This document shows positions 54,180 to 61,547 of a stretch of 64,000 bases of DNA, one piece after another. The position numbers and the translations under genes were made by a program. This stretch comes from WS-9 sp036274595 (GTDB taxonomy: Bacteria > Eisenbacteria > RBG-16-71-46 > SZUA-252), in contig DASUFL010000056.1 in NCBI GenBank assembly GCA_036274595.1, positions 30,328-94,327 on the forward strand. Reading direction: 5' to 3'. Positions within the stretch are counted from its first letter, which is position 1; each line of letters starts with the position of its first letter. The notes below the pieces were generated by a model, which was not told the origin of the DNA, did no database searches, and saw only the letters and a list, made by a program, of their open reading frames with translations.

Positions 54180-54608
54180 CTACGGCCCGCGCCGGCCGGT
54201 GAGCGCGAGGATCAGGGCGCGCTCGGCCGCGCGCCAGGTGCGCCACAACAGGGCGACGATGAGGAGGGCGCTCATCACGATCAGCGTGAGGAGAGGGGCG
54301 GGGTCGAGATCTCGGGCGAGAGTCGCGGCCCCATTCCACACCCACGCGTTCACGAGAGCCGCGCCGCCGAAAAGCCGTTCCGGCCACCACGACTTGAGCA
54401 GCGCGAGGACGATGGCGGCGGTGAGCCCGACCGCGGCGACCGGATCGCTCGCCGCGAGCAGCCAGGTCGGGACGGGGCGCGCCTCCTCCACGGGGGTCGC
54501 GGCGACGCGGGCCATCACCCGGTCCGCGAAGTGGGTCGGCGCCGAGATCGGCTCCGGCTTCACGCGGAGCACCTCCTCCGCCCAGCGCTCGAGATCCCTA
54601 TCGTCCAC
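54180..54608 (-). CDS. Membrane protein, putative anti-sigma factor
   Basis: 142 residues overlapping the end of the ECF sigma gene by 11 bases. The N-terminal 45 residues are soluble (DDRDLERWAEEVLRVKPEPI, HFADRVMARVAA), followed by two hydrophobic helices (AAVGLTAAIVLALLKSWW; LLTLIVMSALLIVALLWRTW). No His-Cys-Cys zinc motif is present. Position and topology fit a membrane anti-sigma factor holding the upstream sigma factor, but the sequence alone does not prove it. Confidence 0.65.
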   Translation of the reverse strand: MDDRDLERWAEEVLRVKPEPISAPTHFADRVMARVAATPVEEARPVPTWLLAASDPVAAVGLTAAIVLALLKSWWPERLFGGAALVNAWVWNGAATLARDLDPAPLLTLIVMSALLIVALLWRTWRAAERALILALTGRRGP

Positions 54609-55197
54609 GGACAGCTCCCATCCGCTGGTCCCGCTCGTACGCCTCGCGAAGCGCCGCGCGGCCGCGGCTCATGTGGGTCTTCACCGTGTTCTCCGGCATG
54701 TCGAGCATCTGCGCGATCTCCGCGACCGGCCGGTCTTCATAGTAGAACAGCGTGAGCGCCGCGCGCTGCGCCGGCGGAAGCGTGGCCAGGAGCCGGTCCA
54801 TCCGCCGCGCCAGGCTCGCGTCGGAGGTCGTGGCGGAAGGCTCCTCCTCGGGGTCCTCGACGGCGACCTCGCGCGCCCGGCGCGCTTTCAAGGTCGCCGC
54901 CCGGTCCAGCGCCAGCCGCACCAGAATGCGGTAGAGCCAGGTCATGAACGAGGCCTCGCCCCGGTACTCGCCGATGCCGCGCCACGCCCGGACGAACGCG
55001 TCCTGTGCGATCTCCTCGGCGTCGGACCGGGAGCGGACCATCCGGTATGCGAGCGCATAGGCGCGATCCTTGTAGCGCTCGACGAGCGCCCGGTAGGACC
55101 GCGCGTCGCCCGCTCGGCATCGCGCGATCCAGTCCGCTTCTTCGGGGGAGGTCTCCACCCCCGCCTTGGACGGGGCGGTCCCCGGCTCCGGTTTCAT
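54598..55197 (-). CDS. ECF-type RNA polymerase sigma factor
   Basis: 199 residues. Region 2 reads ALVERYKDRAYALAYRMVRS and DAEEIAQDAFVRAWRGIGEY with FMTWLYRILVRLALD. Region 4 reads LPPAQRAALTLFYYEDRPVA and EIAQMLDMPENTVKTHMSRG with RAALREAY. This is the RpoE/sigma-24 type. I chose the ATG at 55197 (MKPEPGTAPS); the frame continues upstream over the divergent DUF6249 gene's leader and first codons. A membrane protein gene overlapping its 3' end is probably its anti-sigma factor. The divergent DUF6249 gene 97 bases away is a candidate regulon member. Confidence 0.92.
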   Translation of the reverse strand: MKPEPGTAPSKAGVETSPEEADWIARCRAGDARSYRALVERYKDRAYALAYRMVRSRSDAEEIAQDAFVRAWRGIGEYRGEASFMTWLYRILVRLALDRAATLKARRAREVAVEDPEEEPSATTSDASLARRMDRLLATLPPAQRAALTLFYYEDRPVAEIAQMLDMPENTVKTHMSRGRAALREAYERDQRMGAVRGR

Positions 55198-55294
55198 GAA
55201 ACCCGCCAGGGGGGTCGCGCCCTCCAAGTCATCGAGCGCCGGAAGGGCGGCCCGCGGCCGCCCCGGCGGATCCTTCAACCCAAGGAGCGAAGCC

Positions 55295-55729
55295 ATGCGC
55301 GACGTGTACCCTCTGATGTCCCTGATCATCCCGATCATCGCGGTGGCGGGCGGCATCACCCTGGCCATCGTACGAATCTTCACCCAGGCGCGCCTCGAGG
55401 AACTCGCCCGCAAGGAGCGTATCGCGGCCATCGAGCGGGGTGTCGATCCGGAGAAGCTGCAACCCGTCCCCGCCTCGGACCATTACGGCTTGGGAAGCAG
55501 CCGGATCCGCCGCGCACACGGACTTCTCATCGGGGGACTCATCCTGCTGGCCATCGGCCTCGGTATGAGCGTGGTCTTCGCGTTCGTCGACCCGGAGAAG
55601 TCGAACTGGATCGCCGGCGTCGTGCCTGGGTTCGTGGGCATCGCACTTCTCATCTCGAGCCGCGTCGTGTGGCCGAAGGAAGGAGAGCGCGCCGGTGCGG
55701 CCGGCCGGCCGGGCGAAACCCGTTACTGA
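55295..55729 (+). CDS. DUF6249-like membrane protein
   Basis: 144 residues after an AAGGAG site. A first helix (YPLMSLIIPIIAVAGGITLA) is followed by a basic stretch (ARLEELARKERIAAIERGVD) typical of DUF6249, then two further helices (AHGLLIGGLILLAIGLGMSV; WIAGVVPGFVGIALLISS). The function of the family is unknown; members are often next to ECF sigma factors, as here. Its 3' end overlaps the converging dapF-like gene by 7 bases. Confidence 0.72.
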   Translation: MRDVYPLMSLIIPIIAVAGGITLAIVRIFTQARLEELARKERIAAIERGVDPEKLQPVPASDHYGLGSSRIRRAHGLLIGGLILLAIGLGMSVVFAFVDPEKSNWIAGVVPGFVGIALLISSRVVWPKEGERAGAAGRPGETRY

Positions 55730-56553
55730 ACCTCGGCGAGCCGCCGCCTCAAGTCGGCGCTGAGCGTGCCCTCGAAGACTTCCTCCACCGGGCCGGTCAT
55801 GATGATCGAGAGGTCTTGCGCGACCTCGACCTCCAGCTGGCCCCCCTCCATCACCACCGTCACGGCATTTCCGACCAAGCCGCGGTCGAAGCAGGCCGCG
55901 GCCACGGCGCACGCGCTCGTGCCCGACGCGAGCGTGTGCCCCGCGCCCCGCTCCCATACGAGCGCGCGCACGCGGCGGCGGGACTCGATCTCGGCGAGCT
56001 GGACGTTGATGCGCGCGGGGAACTGCGCGTGGTTCTCGACCTGTGGCCCGAGCTCGAAGAGCTGCTTCCGCGTGTGGGGCTCCCCAAAGATCACGCAGTG
56101 GGGATTACCGACCGAGACGACGGTGACGTCGAGCTTCCGGCTCCGCACCGGCAGCGCCGTGACGGCGCGGTCGATCGAGGCCCGGCCCATCTCGAGCCGC
56201 ACCGCTTCCACGCGTCCCTCGGCCCGATAGACCTCGGTGCGCACCGGGCCCACGACGGTCTCGATGGAGAACACGGACTCGTCGGTGTAGCCGTGATCGC
56301 TCAGGAACTTCGCCACGATGCGGAGCCCGTTGCCGCTTCGCTCCGCGAGCGAGCCGTCGGGATTCCAGATGCGCACGGCGAAGCGGTCGTCGGCCGCCGT
56401 CACCTCGAGGATGCCGTCGGAGCCGAGGCCCAGGTGGCGATGGCAGAGGAGGCGCACGCGCTCGGGTGTGAGGGTGATTCCGAGCCGCGCGGCGTCCATG
56501 ACGACGTAATCGTTGCCAAGGCCGTGCGACTTCACGAAATCGAGATCGAGCAA
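55723..56553 (-). CDS. Diaminopimelate-epimerase-like protein with both catalytic cysteines replaced by serine
   Basis: 276 residues from a TTG with a GGAGG site 5 bases upstream; an in-frame ATG at 56577 is an alternative. The fold signatures of DapF are clear: FVKSHGLGNDYVVMD, HLGLGSDGILEV, FAVRIWNPDGSLAE, VVSVGNPHCVIFGEP, VWERGAGHTLASGTSACAVA. The two catalytic cysteines of DapF are serine here: ERSGNGLR gives S73 where ECGNG is usual, and LASGTSAC gives S210 where LACGTGAC is usual. The symmetric change suggests a different or altered reaction rather than decay, as the rest is well kept. It may still be the only DapF of the organism. It forms a two-gene unit with the CMD-like gene, overlapping its stop. 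Confidence 0.85.
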   Translation of the reverse strand: MLDLDFVKSHGLGNDYVVMDAARLGITLTPERVRLLCHRHLGLGSDGILEVTAADDRFAVRIWNPDGSLAERSGNGLRIVAKFLSDHGYTDESVFSIETVVGPVRTEVYRAEGRVEAVRLEMGRASIDRAVTALPVRSRKLDVTVVSVGNPHCVIFGEPHTRKQLFELGPQVENHAQFPARINVQLAEIESRRRVRALVWERGAGHTLASGTSACAVAAACFDRGLVGNAVTVVMEGGQLEVEVAQDLSIIMTGPVEEVFEGTLSADLRRRLAEVQ

Positions 56554-56554
56554 G

Positions 56555-57205
56555 TCATCCTCCCTGGCCGGAACCATTCTCGTCGAGCCCCGTGATGCCG
56601 AGCGCCTCTTCCACCACCGCGGAGCCCGCCCAGGGAGCGCAGAGCGTGATCGCCTCGCGGACGCCGGCGCGCTTGCCGCCGACGTTCACCGCGCCGATCG
56701 CGTGCGACCGGAGCTGCCGCCACGCTCCGGTGACGGTGAGGATCGCCACCACCGCGTACTCGCGCTCGACCGCGCCGAGGGCCGGACGAGAGAGCGTCTT
56801 GCCGTATCCCTCGAGCACCATCCACGACGCGAGGTCGGGCGAGAGCCCGCGCATCGTGGCGACCAGCTTCTCGTAGTTCGATCCGTAGACCCGCCGGCAG
56901 AGCTCCGTGCCTGCGCGCTCCCATTCCGCTGGATCGACCGGTGCCGCGGCCTTGGGAATGCCGCCCGCGCGCTCGAGCACGTCGCGCGCCGCGAAGAGCG
57001 CCTCGATCGCGCGCGGAAAGCCGACGAAGAGATAGGACTGGAGGATGGCTTCGTAGAGCGCGGCCGCCGGGACGCCTGACTCGAGCGCCAGCGCGGCCTC
57101 GCGGGCCACCGATTCGGAATCGGCCGCCGCGATCGCGGCCGACAGCGTGACGAGCCTGGCGACTCCTGAGTCGAGCGCTTGATCGGAGCCACGCGCGTCG
57201 CGCAT
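56555..57205 (-). CDS. Carboxymuconolactone-decarboxylase (AhpD-like) family protein
   Basis: 216 residues with two CMD-like helical units: VPAAALYEAILQSYLFVGFP with RAIEALFAARDVLERAG, and VEREYAVVAILTVTGAWRQL with RSHAIGAVNVGG and REAITLCAPWAG. The CxxC pair of AhpD peroxidase partners is absent, so a redox role is doubtful; gamma-carboxymuconolactone decarboxylase activity is not shown either. It overlaps the start region of the dapF-like gene, giving a likely two-gene transcript. Its ATG lies only 11 bases from the divergent glycosyltransferase start. Confidence 0.8.
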   Translation of the reverse strand: MRDARGSDQALDSGVARLVTLSAAIAAADSESVAREAALALESGVPAAALYEAILQSYLFVGFPRAIEALFAARDVLERAGGIPKAAAPVDPAEWERAGTELCRRVYGSNYEKLVATMRGLSPDLASWMVLEGYGKTLSRPALGAVEREYAVVAILTVTGAWRQLRSHAIGAVNVGGKRAGVREAITLCAPWAGSAVVEEALGITGLDENGSGQGG

Positions 57206-57216
57206 CCTCGCAATCT

Positions 57217-58419
57217 ATGGGCCTGGGCGGGGCGTGTCAATCGATCGGGACCGCGCTCGCCGTCATCGCCGGCGCGACGTGGCTCGTCCTCGCCTGTCGC
57301 TTCGCGCTCGGTGGCCGCCGGCTCGCCAGCCTGGGGCGCGTCGAGCCTCTGCCGGACGCCCAGCTCCCCTCGCTCACGGTGATCGTCGCTGCCAAGGACG
57401 AGGAGCGGCGCGTGGAGCAGGCGGCGCGCTCGCTCCTCGCGCAGGACTATCCCGGGCTCAGGGTGTCGGTCGTCGACGACCGCTCGACCGACGCCACGCC
57501 CCAGATCCTCGGCCGTCTCGCGGTGGAGGATCCGCGCCTCACGGTGACGCGGATCGACGAGCTCCCGGGCGGATGGACGGGGAAGTCGCACGCGCTCGCC
57601 GCGGCCGCCGCGCGGGCCACGACGGAGTGGCTCCTCTTCACCGACGGCGACGTGGATCTCGCGCCCCACGCCTGCCGCCGTGCGGTCTCGCTCGCGGCGC
57701 GCGATGGAAGGGATCACCTCGCCGTCGGCCCGGATCTCGAAGTCGAGACCCTCGGCGAGGCGATCTTCATCGCGTACTTCGTGATCATGTTCCACGTGAG
57801 CCAGGAGCCCTGGAAGGCGCAGGACCCGCGGTCCCGGGGATCGATCGGGATCGGCGCCTTCAACCTCGTCCGCAGGGACGTCTACGAGCGCGCGGGCGGG
57901 CATGCGGCCATCCGCTTCGAGCTGATCGACGATCTCGCGCTGGGACGGCTCCTCAAGCGAAGCGGCGCGCGCCAGGCGTTCGCGCTCCCGGCGGGGCTCG
58001 TCGGCGTGCGTTGGCACATCGGCGTGCGCGGCCTCGTCCGGGGAGTCGAGAAGAACGCGTTTGCCGCCGTCGGCTATCGTACCGTTCCCGCGATCCTCGC
58101 CGTCGTCGCGCAGCTCACGATCGCGGTCCTGCCGGTGTTCGGCCTCTTTCTCCCCGGGTGGATCCCCAAGGTCGGCGCGATCGCCGCATGGGCGGGCGCG
58201 GCTCTCGCCTACTTCGTCGCGTCACGGAGCGTCCGAGTGCGGCCGTGGCAGGTCGTGTTCATGCCGGTGGGCGGGATCCTCTTTTCCTACGCGTTCCTTC
58301 GGTCGACGCTCCTGACGCTCGCCCGAGGCGGGGTCGTCTGGCGGGGGACATTCTACTCGCTGCGTGACCTCAGGCAGCGTCAGGACAGGCAGGTCTCACC
58401 CGCAAGGACAGGCGACTGA
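57217..58419 (+). CDS. Family 2 glycosyltransferase with membrane helices (HpnB/CrtQ-like)
   Basis: 400 residues. An N-terminal helix (IGTALAVIAGATWLVLAC) leads into a GT-A domain: LTVIVAAKDEERRVEQAARS, RVSVVDDRSTDATPQIL, LLFTDGDVDLAP (DxD-type), IGAFNLVRRDVYERAGGH and ELIDDLALGRLLKRSG. Three C-terminal helices follow (VPAILAVVAQLTIAVLPVFG and later). This layout is that of hopanoid- or carotenoid-associated glycosyltransferases; no other lipid genes are near to confirm it. The start codon is 11 bases from the divergent CMD gene, so promoters must lie inside coding sequence. Confidence 0.87.
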   Translation: MGLGGACQSIGTALAVIAGATWLVLACRFALGGRRLASLGRVEPLPDAQLPSLTVIVAAKDEERRVEQAARSLLAQDYPGLRVSVVDDRSTDATPQILGRLAVEDPRLTVTRIDELPGGWTGKSHALAAAAARATTEWLLFTDGDVDLAPHACRRAVSLAARDGRDHLAVGPDLEVETLGEAIFIAYFVIMFHVSQEPWKAQDPRSRGSIGIGAFNLVRRDVYERAGGHAAIRFELIDDLALGRLLKRSGARQAFALPAGLVGVRWHIGVRGLVRGVEKNAFAAVGYRTVPAILAVVAQLTIAVLPVFGLFLPGWIPKVGAIAAWAGAALAYFVASRSVRVRPWQVVFMPVGGILFSYAFLRSTLLTLARGGVVWRGTFYSLRDLRQRQDRQVSPARTGD

Positions 58420-58438
58420 ACCCTTGGACAATAAAAGA

Positions 58439-58465
58439 CCCCCGGGAGCGTGGGGCTCCCGGGGG
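58439..58465 (-). terminator. Rho-independent terminator (minus strand)
   Basis: An 11-bp perfect stem between 58439-58449 and 58455-58465 (arm CCCCCGGGAGC on the plus strand), loop of 5. On the minus strand it is followed by TCTTTTATTG. It ends the short transcript carrying the tiny hydrophobic ORF, and may act weakly for the glycosyltransferase gene on the other strand. Confidence 0.75.
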
Positions 58466-58469
58466 GTGT

Positions 58470-58552
58470 CGTCGCGTATCACGTGGGGGGTCAGGGCATT
58501 TCGATACGCGACGCAAGTGCGTCATCAGCGCCTGCCGGGCTTCCTGGCCCGG
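58470..58552 (-). ncRNA. Structured RNA region 3' of a tiny ORF
   Basis: Three hairpins stand in a row between the tiny ORF and the terminator. CCGGGC/GCCCGG lies at 58535-58552. GACGC-AAGT-GCGTC lies at 58510-58523. An 11-bp inverted repeat, CGTCGCGTATC (58470-58480) with GATACGCGACG (58503-58513), has a 22-base spacer; the last two share a few bases and are alternatives there. No known RNA family is recognised. It could be a 3' untranslated region with regulatory structure. Confidence 0.45.
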
Positions 58553-58564
58553 TTTCGCTGCTTG

Positions 58565-58633
58565 CTACGCGATCAGCATCGGCAGCAGCGCGATGAAGAG
58601 GCTCGCCGCCACCAAACCCAGCTTTTTCATCAT
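58565..58633 (-). CDS. Tiny hydrophobic peptide
   Basis: A 22-residue open frame (two alternative adjacent ATG codons): Met-Met-Lys-Lys, then LGLVAASLFIALLPMLIA, then TAG. It has the look of a signal-anchor or small membrane peptide: a positive start and one hydrophobic helix with no soluble tail. A TTGAG stretch just upstream could be a weak ribosome site. It is followed by stable hairpins and a terminator, which supports real expression as a small gene. It could be a type I toxin-like or membrane-regulatory peptide, or a chance frame in an untranslated region. Confidence 0.45.
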   Translation of the reverse strand: MMKKLGLVAASLFIALLPMLIA

Positions 58634-58856
58634 CTCAAGAAACCTCAGGCTACCGTTGTCTAACGGCCGCCCCCCTGTCGCGTGAATCTCCGCATACCGT
58701 GTGCCATGGATGTCACCCCTGTCAGATTTACCTTCAACGCGATGCAACAGTTCGGTTAATGGCATCGGTAATTATTGAACCACAAGGGATTGTCGGCGGA
58801 TTCGCGATCGCGAAGGTACAGGATCGTACGATCGAGTACGTTGCGGAGCGTCGAAC
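58634..58856. other. AT-richer spacer with perfect palindromes
   Basis: This stretch has lower GC than its surroundings and no convincing gene. It holds two perfect palindromes, TTCGCGATCGCGAA at 58801-58814 and GATCGTACGATC at 58822-58833, just after the end of the minus-strand M20-like gene. They may be protein-binding sites for the tiny peptide gene downstream. Confidence 0.4.
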
Positions 58857-60008
58857 CTATTTCGTTTCGACACCTCGAGCGAAGAGCTCCGACAGCTCGT
58901 CGACAACGGATCGATACGCTTCGACACCCGGAGCGCGGACACGCGCGCCGGCTGGAAGCGGTACGGTCCACTCAGCCAGCGGGGTGCCGAGCGCGTGCGT
59001 GAACAATCCAGACGGCGTGACCCACGGCGCCGACGGCCAGATCTCGGCCCCCTCGGATCGGGCCTTCGCCGTGTGGATCAGAGCCTGCACCGACGGGTGA
59101 TAGAGATTGAGCCGATCCCATCGGAAGCCCTCGGCCCGCTCCACCTTCGAGTCGGGCGCCAAGGCGCGAGCGCGCTCCAGGAGGGCGGCCGGATCCATGT
59201 CCTCGGCCCCCTCGATCGTGACCCAGGCCCTGGGGCGATCCGGGTGGGCCACCGGCGGCTTGGCGACGCGCCCGATCGGCGCGAACAGAGCGTTCCGGAG
59301 CCGATCCTCGCCGTCGCCAAGGAGCGGCTCGGCCACCGTTTCCTCCAGGAAGTCGAGCGCGTCCGGCTGCCCCGCGAGCTTTCGGAGGAGCTCGAAGTCG
59401 AGCGGTCTCGGCCCGTACGCGGCGTCGGCCAGCTCCGCCACGAGGCTGTCGCGAAGCCTGTAGGGATTCGACTCGCCGCCCCAGAGACCGAGCACGACCA
59501 GCCCTCGCGCGCCGAGGAAGACGCGTCGCCGCCGCAACGTTTGGGATCCGACGCGGGGCCAGAACGCCGCCTTGGCCTGGAGCGAGGGACGGTGGTCGCC
59601 GAGCACCGCCTCGAGCACGAGCGACCCATGGCCCGCCCCCGGCGGCACCACCAGGGCGGGCAGTCCCGGCAGCGCGCCAGATCCGATCGCCGCCGCGAGC
59701 GCGCCGACCGAGGCCGCGAGCGCGAGCCGTTCCCCCCCTTCCGCCGCCGCGGGTGCCACGGGGTGGGCTTCCGCGCTCCAGGAACCGAAGACTGTGAGAC
59801 TGGGCGCGGCGGCGGCGGGTGGAAGGAGCAGGAAGGTCGGGACAGGTGACGTGGTTTCAATCAGTTCGAGCCCGAGAGCCGTGGCCGACCGACCGAGCGC
59901 TCGGCGTGCGGCGCCGACGGTGTGCTGCGGCAATGTCTCGCGGCCGAGCTCGATAAGCTCTTGGAAGTACGTCAGATGATCGTCGATTTGTCCCCGGCTG
60001 AGGGGCAT
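58857..60008 (-). CDS. Degenerate M20-like metallopeptidase-fold protein
   Basis: 383 residues from an ATG at 60008 (MPLSRGQIDDHLTYFQELI); the frame is open further upstream. The middle and end resemble M20 peptidases: ALVVPPGAGHGSLVLEAVLG in the first half, and HPSVQALIHTAKARSEGAEI with GLFTHALGTPLAEWTVPLPA and GVEAYRSVVDELSELFARG at the end, where M20 enzymes have the HAPNE zinc-ligand motif. Here that motif reads RAPGVEA, and no convincing set of His/Asp/Glu metal ligands was found. It may be a non-catalytic binding protein or a wrongly grouped family; low certainty on function, high on being a gene. Confidence 0.6.
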   Translation of the reverse strand: MPLSRGQIDDHLTYFQELIELGRETLPQHTVGAARRALGRSATALGLELIETTSPVPTFLLLPPAAAAPSLTVFGSWSAEAHPVAPAAAEGGERLALAASVGALAAAIGSGALPGLPALVVPPGAGHGSLVLEAVLGDHRPSLQAKAAFWPRVGSQTLRRRRVFLGARGLVVLGLWGGESNPYRLRDSLVAELADAAYGPRPLDFELLRKLAGQPDALDFLEETVAEPLLGDGEDRLRNALFAPIGRVAKPPVAHPDRPRAWVTIEGAEDMDPAALLERARALAPDSKVERAEGFRWDRLNLYHPSVQALIHTAKARSEGAEIWPSAPWVTPSGLFTHALGTPLAEWTVPLPAGARVRAPGVEAYRSVVDELSELFARGVETK

Positions 60009-60193
60009 GACGCCTCCCAATCGCTTCCGGTCAAGAACGAGCCGCACCCAAAGGGCAGGATAGCGCATCCATTCCCTTGAAATGACGTGATTTGTGCTTG
60101 ACACCCCCTTGGGCCCGGTGGACGATCGGCCCATGGGGGCGAGGTGCACCCACCGCGCCTCGCCGGGGATTTCGTGTGGAGGGGGAGAACCGT

Positions 60194-60385
60194 ATGGAAG
60201 CCAAGTTTCCTGAATGCCGAAAGTGTTCTGCGGGAGTCTTGATACCGCTTTCGGACTACGGCAGGGACGGCGCCCCGATCACCTACAAAGCCTGGGTTTG
60301 CACCAACCCCACCTGCGGCTACAACGTCCGCATCGACAACGGTGAGATCAGTCTGGGCCGCGCCATCGGTCCGTCGAGCAAGTAG
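60194..60385 (+). CDS. Small zinc-ribbon protein
   Basis: 63 residues from an ATG preceded by GGAGGGGGAGA. Two cysteine pairs, C8-x2-C11 (ECRKCSAG) and C36-x4-C41 (VCTNPTCGYN), form a probable zinc ribbon. The body between (PLSDYGRDGAPITYKAWV) is beta-rich, as in small zinc-ribbon proteins of unknown role; the end is a short charged tail. Earlier in-frame starts would add an unlikely Trp/Arg-rich leader. It is monocistronic and divergent from the M20-like gene. Confidence 0.78.
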   Translation: MEAKFPECRKCSAGVLIPLSDYGRDGAPITYKAWVCTNPTCGYNVRIDNGEISLGRAIGPSSK

Positions 60386-60459
60386 CTTCGCTCGCAGCCT
60401 CTGACGCGACCCGCCCCGCGTATGCTTCCGCGGGCGGACCTTGGCCCATCGGAACGATC

Positions 60460-61179
60460 GTGATCCGAGCCATCATCTTCGACCTCGACAACACGCTGAC
60501 CGACTTCATGAAGATGAAGCGGGCCGCGATCGACGCCGCCGTCGACGGGATGCGCGACGCCGGCCTCGCGCTCCCGCGCGACGAGGTCGCCTCGCGCATC
60601 TATCAGGTCTACGACCGCGAGGGGATCGAGTACCAGCAGGTCTTCGACATCTTCCTGAAGGAGGCCCTGGGCCAGGTCGACTACAAGATCCTGAGCTCGG
60701 GCATCGTGGCCTACCGGCGGGCCCGCGACTCCTATCTCGTCCTCTATCCCCACGTGAACCTGACCCTGCTCGAGCTCCTGAAGCGGGGGCTCAAGCTCGC
60801 CGTGGTCTCCGACGCTCCCAGGCTCCAGGCCTGGATGCGGCTCGCCCACCTCCAGCTCCATCACCTCTTCGACCACGTGGTCGCCTTCGAGGACACGGGC
60901 GAGAGGAAGCCGAGCCCGAAGCCCTTCCAGCGCGCGATCGAGATGCTGGGGATCGCCCCGCAGGAGGCCATCATGGTCGGCGACTGGCCGGAGCGGGACG
61001 TGGTCGGGGCCGCCCAGGTCGGTCTTCGCACGGCCTTTGCGCGCTACGGGGACACATTCGGCACGGCGAACTCCGGCGCCGATTTCGAGCTGAACGACGT
61101 CTACGAGCTCGTCTCGATCGTCGATGAGCTGAACGGAACGCTCCTGTCGGCCGTCGACGGGCTGAACGGCAAGGACTGA
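60460..61179 (+). CDS. HAD-superfamily hydrolase (phosphatase)
   Basis: 239 residues from a GTG. HAD motifs I-IV are present: DLDNTLTDF (nucleophile Asp and acid/base Asp replaced by Asn-Thr order, as in several subgroups), VVSDAPR, KPSPKPFQRAI and VGDWPERDVVGA. A helical cap lies between motifs I and II. Members dephosphorylate small metabolites; the substrate is unknown. It begins a run of four tightly spaced same-strand genes (gaps 7 and 1 bases, then an overlap) with acpS, nnr and an aldolase gene. Confidence 0.87.
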   Translation: MIRAIIFDLDNTLTDFMKMKRAAIDAAVDGMRDAGLALPRDEVASRIYQVYDREGIEYQQVFDIFLKEALGQVDYKILSSGIVAYRRARDSYLVLYPHVNLTLLELLKRGLKLAVVSDAPRLQAWMRLAHLQLHHLFDHVVAFEDTGERKPSPKPFQRAIEMLGIAPQEAIMVGDWPERDVVGAAQVGLRTAFARYGDTFGTANSGADFELNDVYELVSIVDELNGTLLSAVDGLNGKD

Positions 61180-61186
61180 CCCCCGC

Positions 61187-61546
61187 GTGGCCTCGGTCGG
61201 CGTCGACATCGTCGAGGTGAGGCGCATCGCGGAAGCCATCCTCCGCTGGGGGGACAAGTTCGTGGAGCGCATCTACACCCCCGGCGAGATCGACTACTGC
61301 TTGAGGCGCGCCCGCCAGGCCGAGTCCTTCGCCGTCCGATTCGCCGCCAAGGAAGCGTTCGCCAAGGCGCTCAAGGTGGGGAAGGCCTCCATCTGGCGCG
61401 AGGTCGAGGTGGTCCGGAGTGAAGGACCCCGTCCCGCGTTCCAGCTCCATGGCACTGCCCGCTCGCTCGTGGGACACCGCAAGGTCGACCTCTCCCTCTC
61501 CCACGCGCAGGCCTACGCGGTCGCGGTCGTGCTCGTCGAGGACTAG
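61187..61546 (+). CDS. acpS: Holo-[acyl-carrier-protein] synthase
   Basis: 119 residues from a GTG 7 bases after the HAD gene. Signature motifs are VGVDIVEVRRI with the metal-binding Asp, YTPGEIDYC, FAVRFAAKEAFAKAL (WxxKEAxxK-type) and DLSLSHAQAYAVAVV. It transfers the phosphopantetheine arm from CoA to ACP, activating fatty acid synthesis. It is followed 1 base later by nnr, a pairing (acpS with the NAD(P)HX repair gene) common in many bacteria. Confidence 0.95.
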   Translation: MASVGVDIVEVRRIAEAILRWGDKFVERIYTPGEIDYCLRRARQAESFAVRFAAKEAFAKALKVGKASIWREVEVVRSEGPRPAFQLHGTARSLVGHRKVDLSLSHAQAYAVAVVLVED

Positions 61547-61547
61547 C

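Noticed and set aside
58439..58465. Terminator for the plus-strand glycosyltransferase
   Set aside because: On the plus strand the stem is followed by GTGTCGTCGCG with no U run; the U run is on the minus strand.
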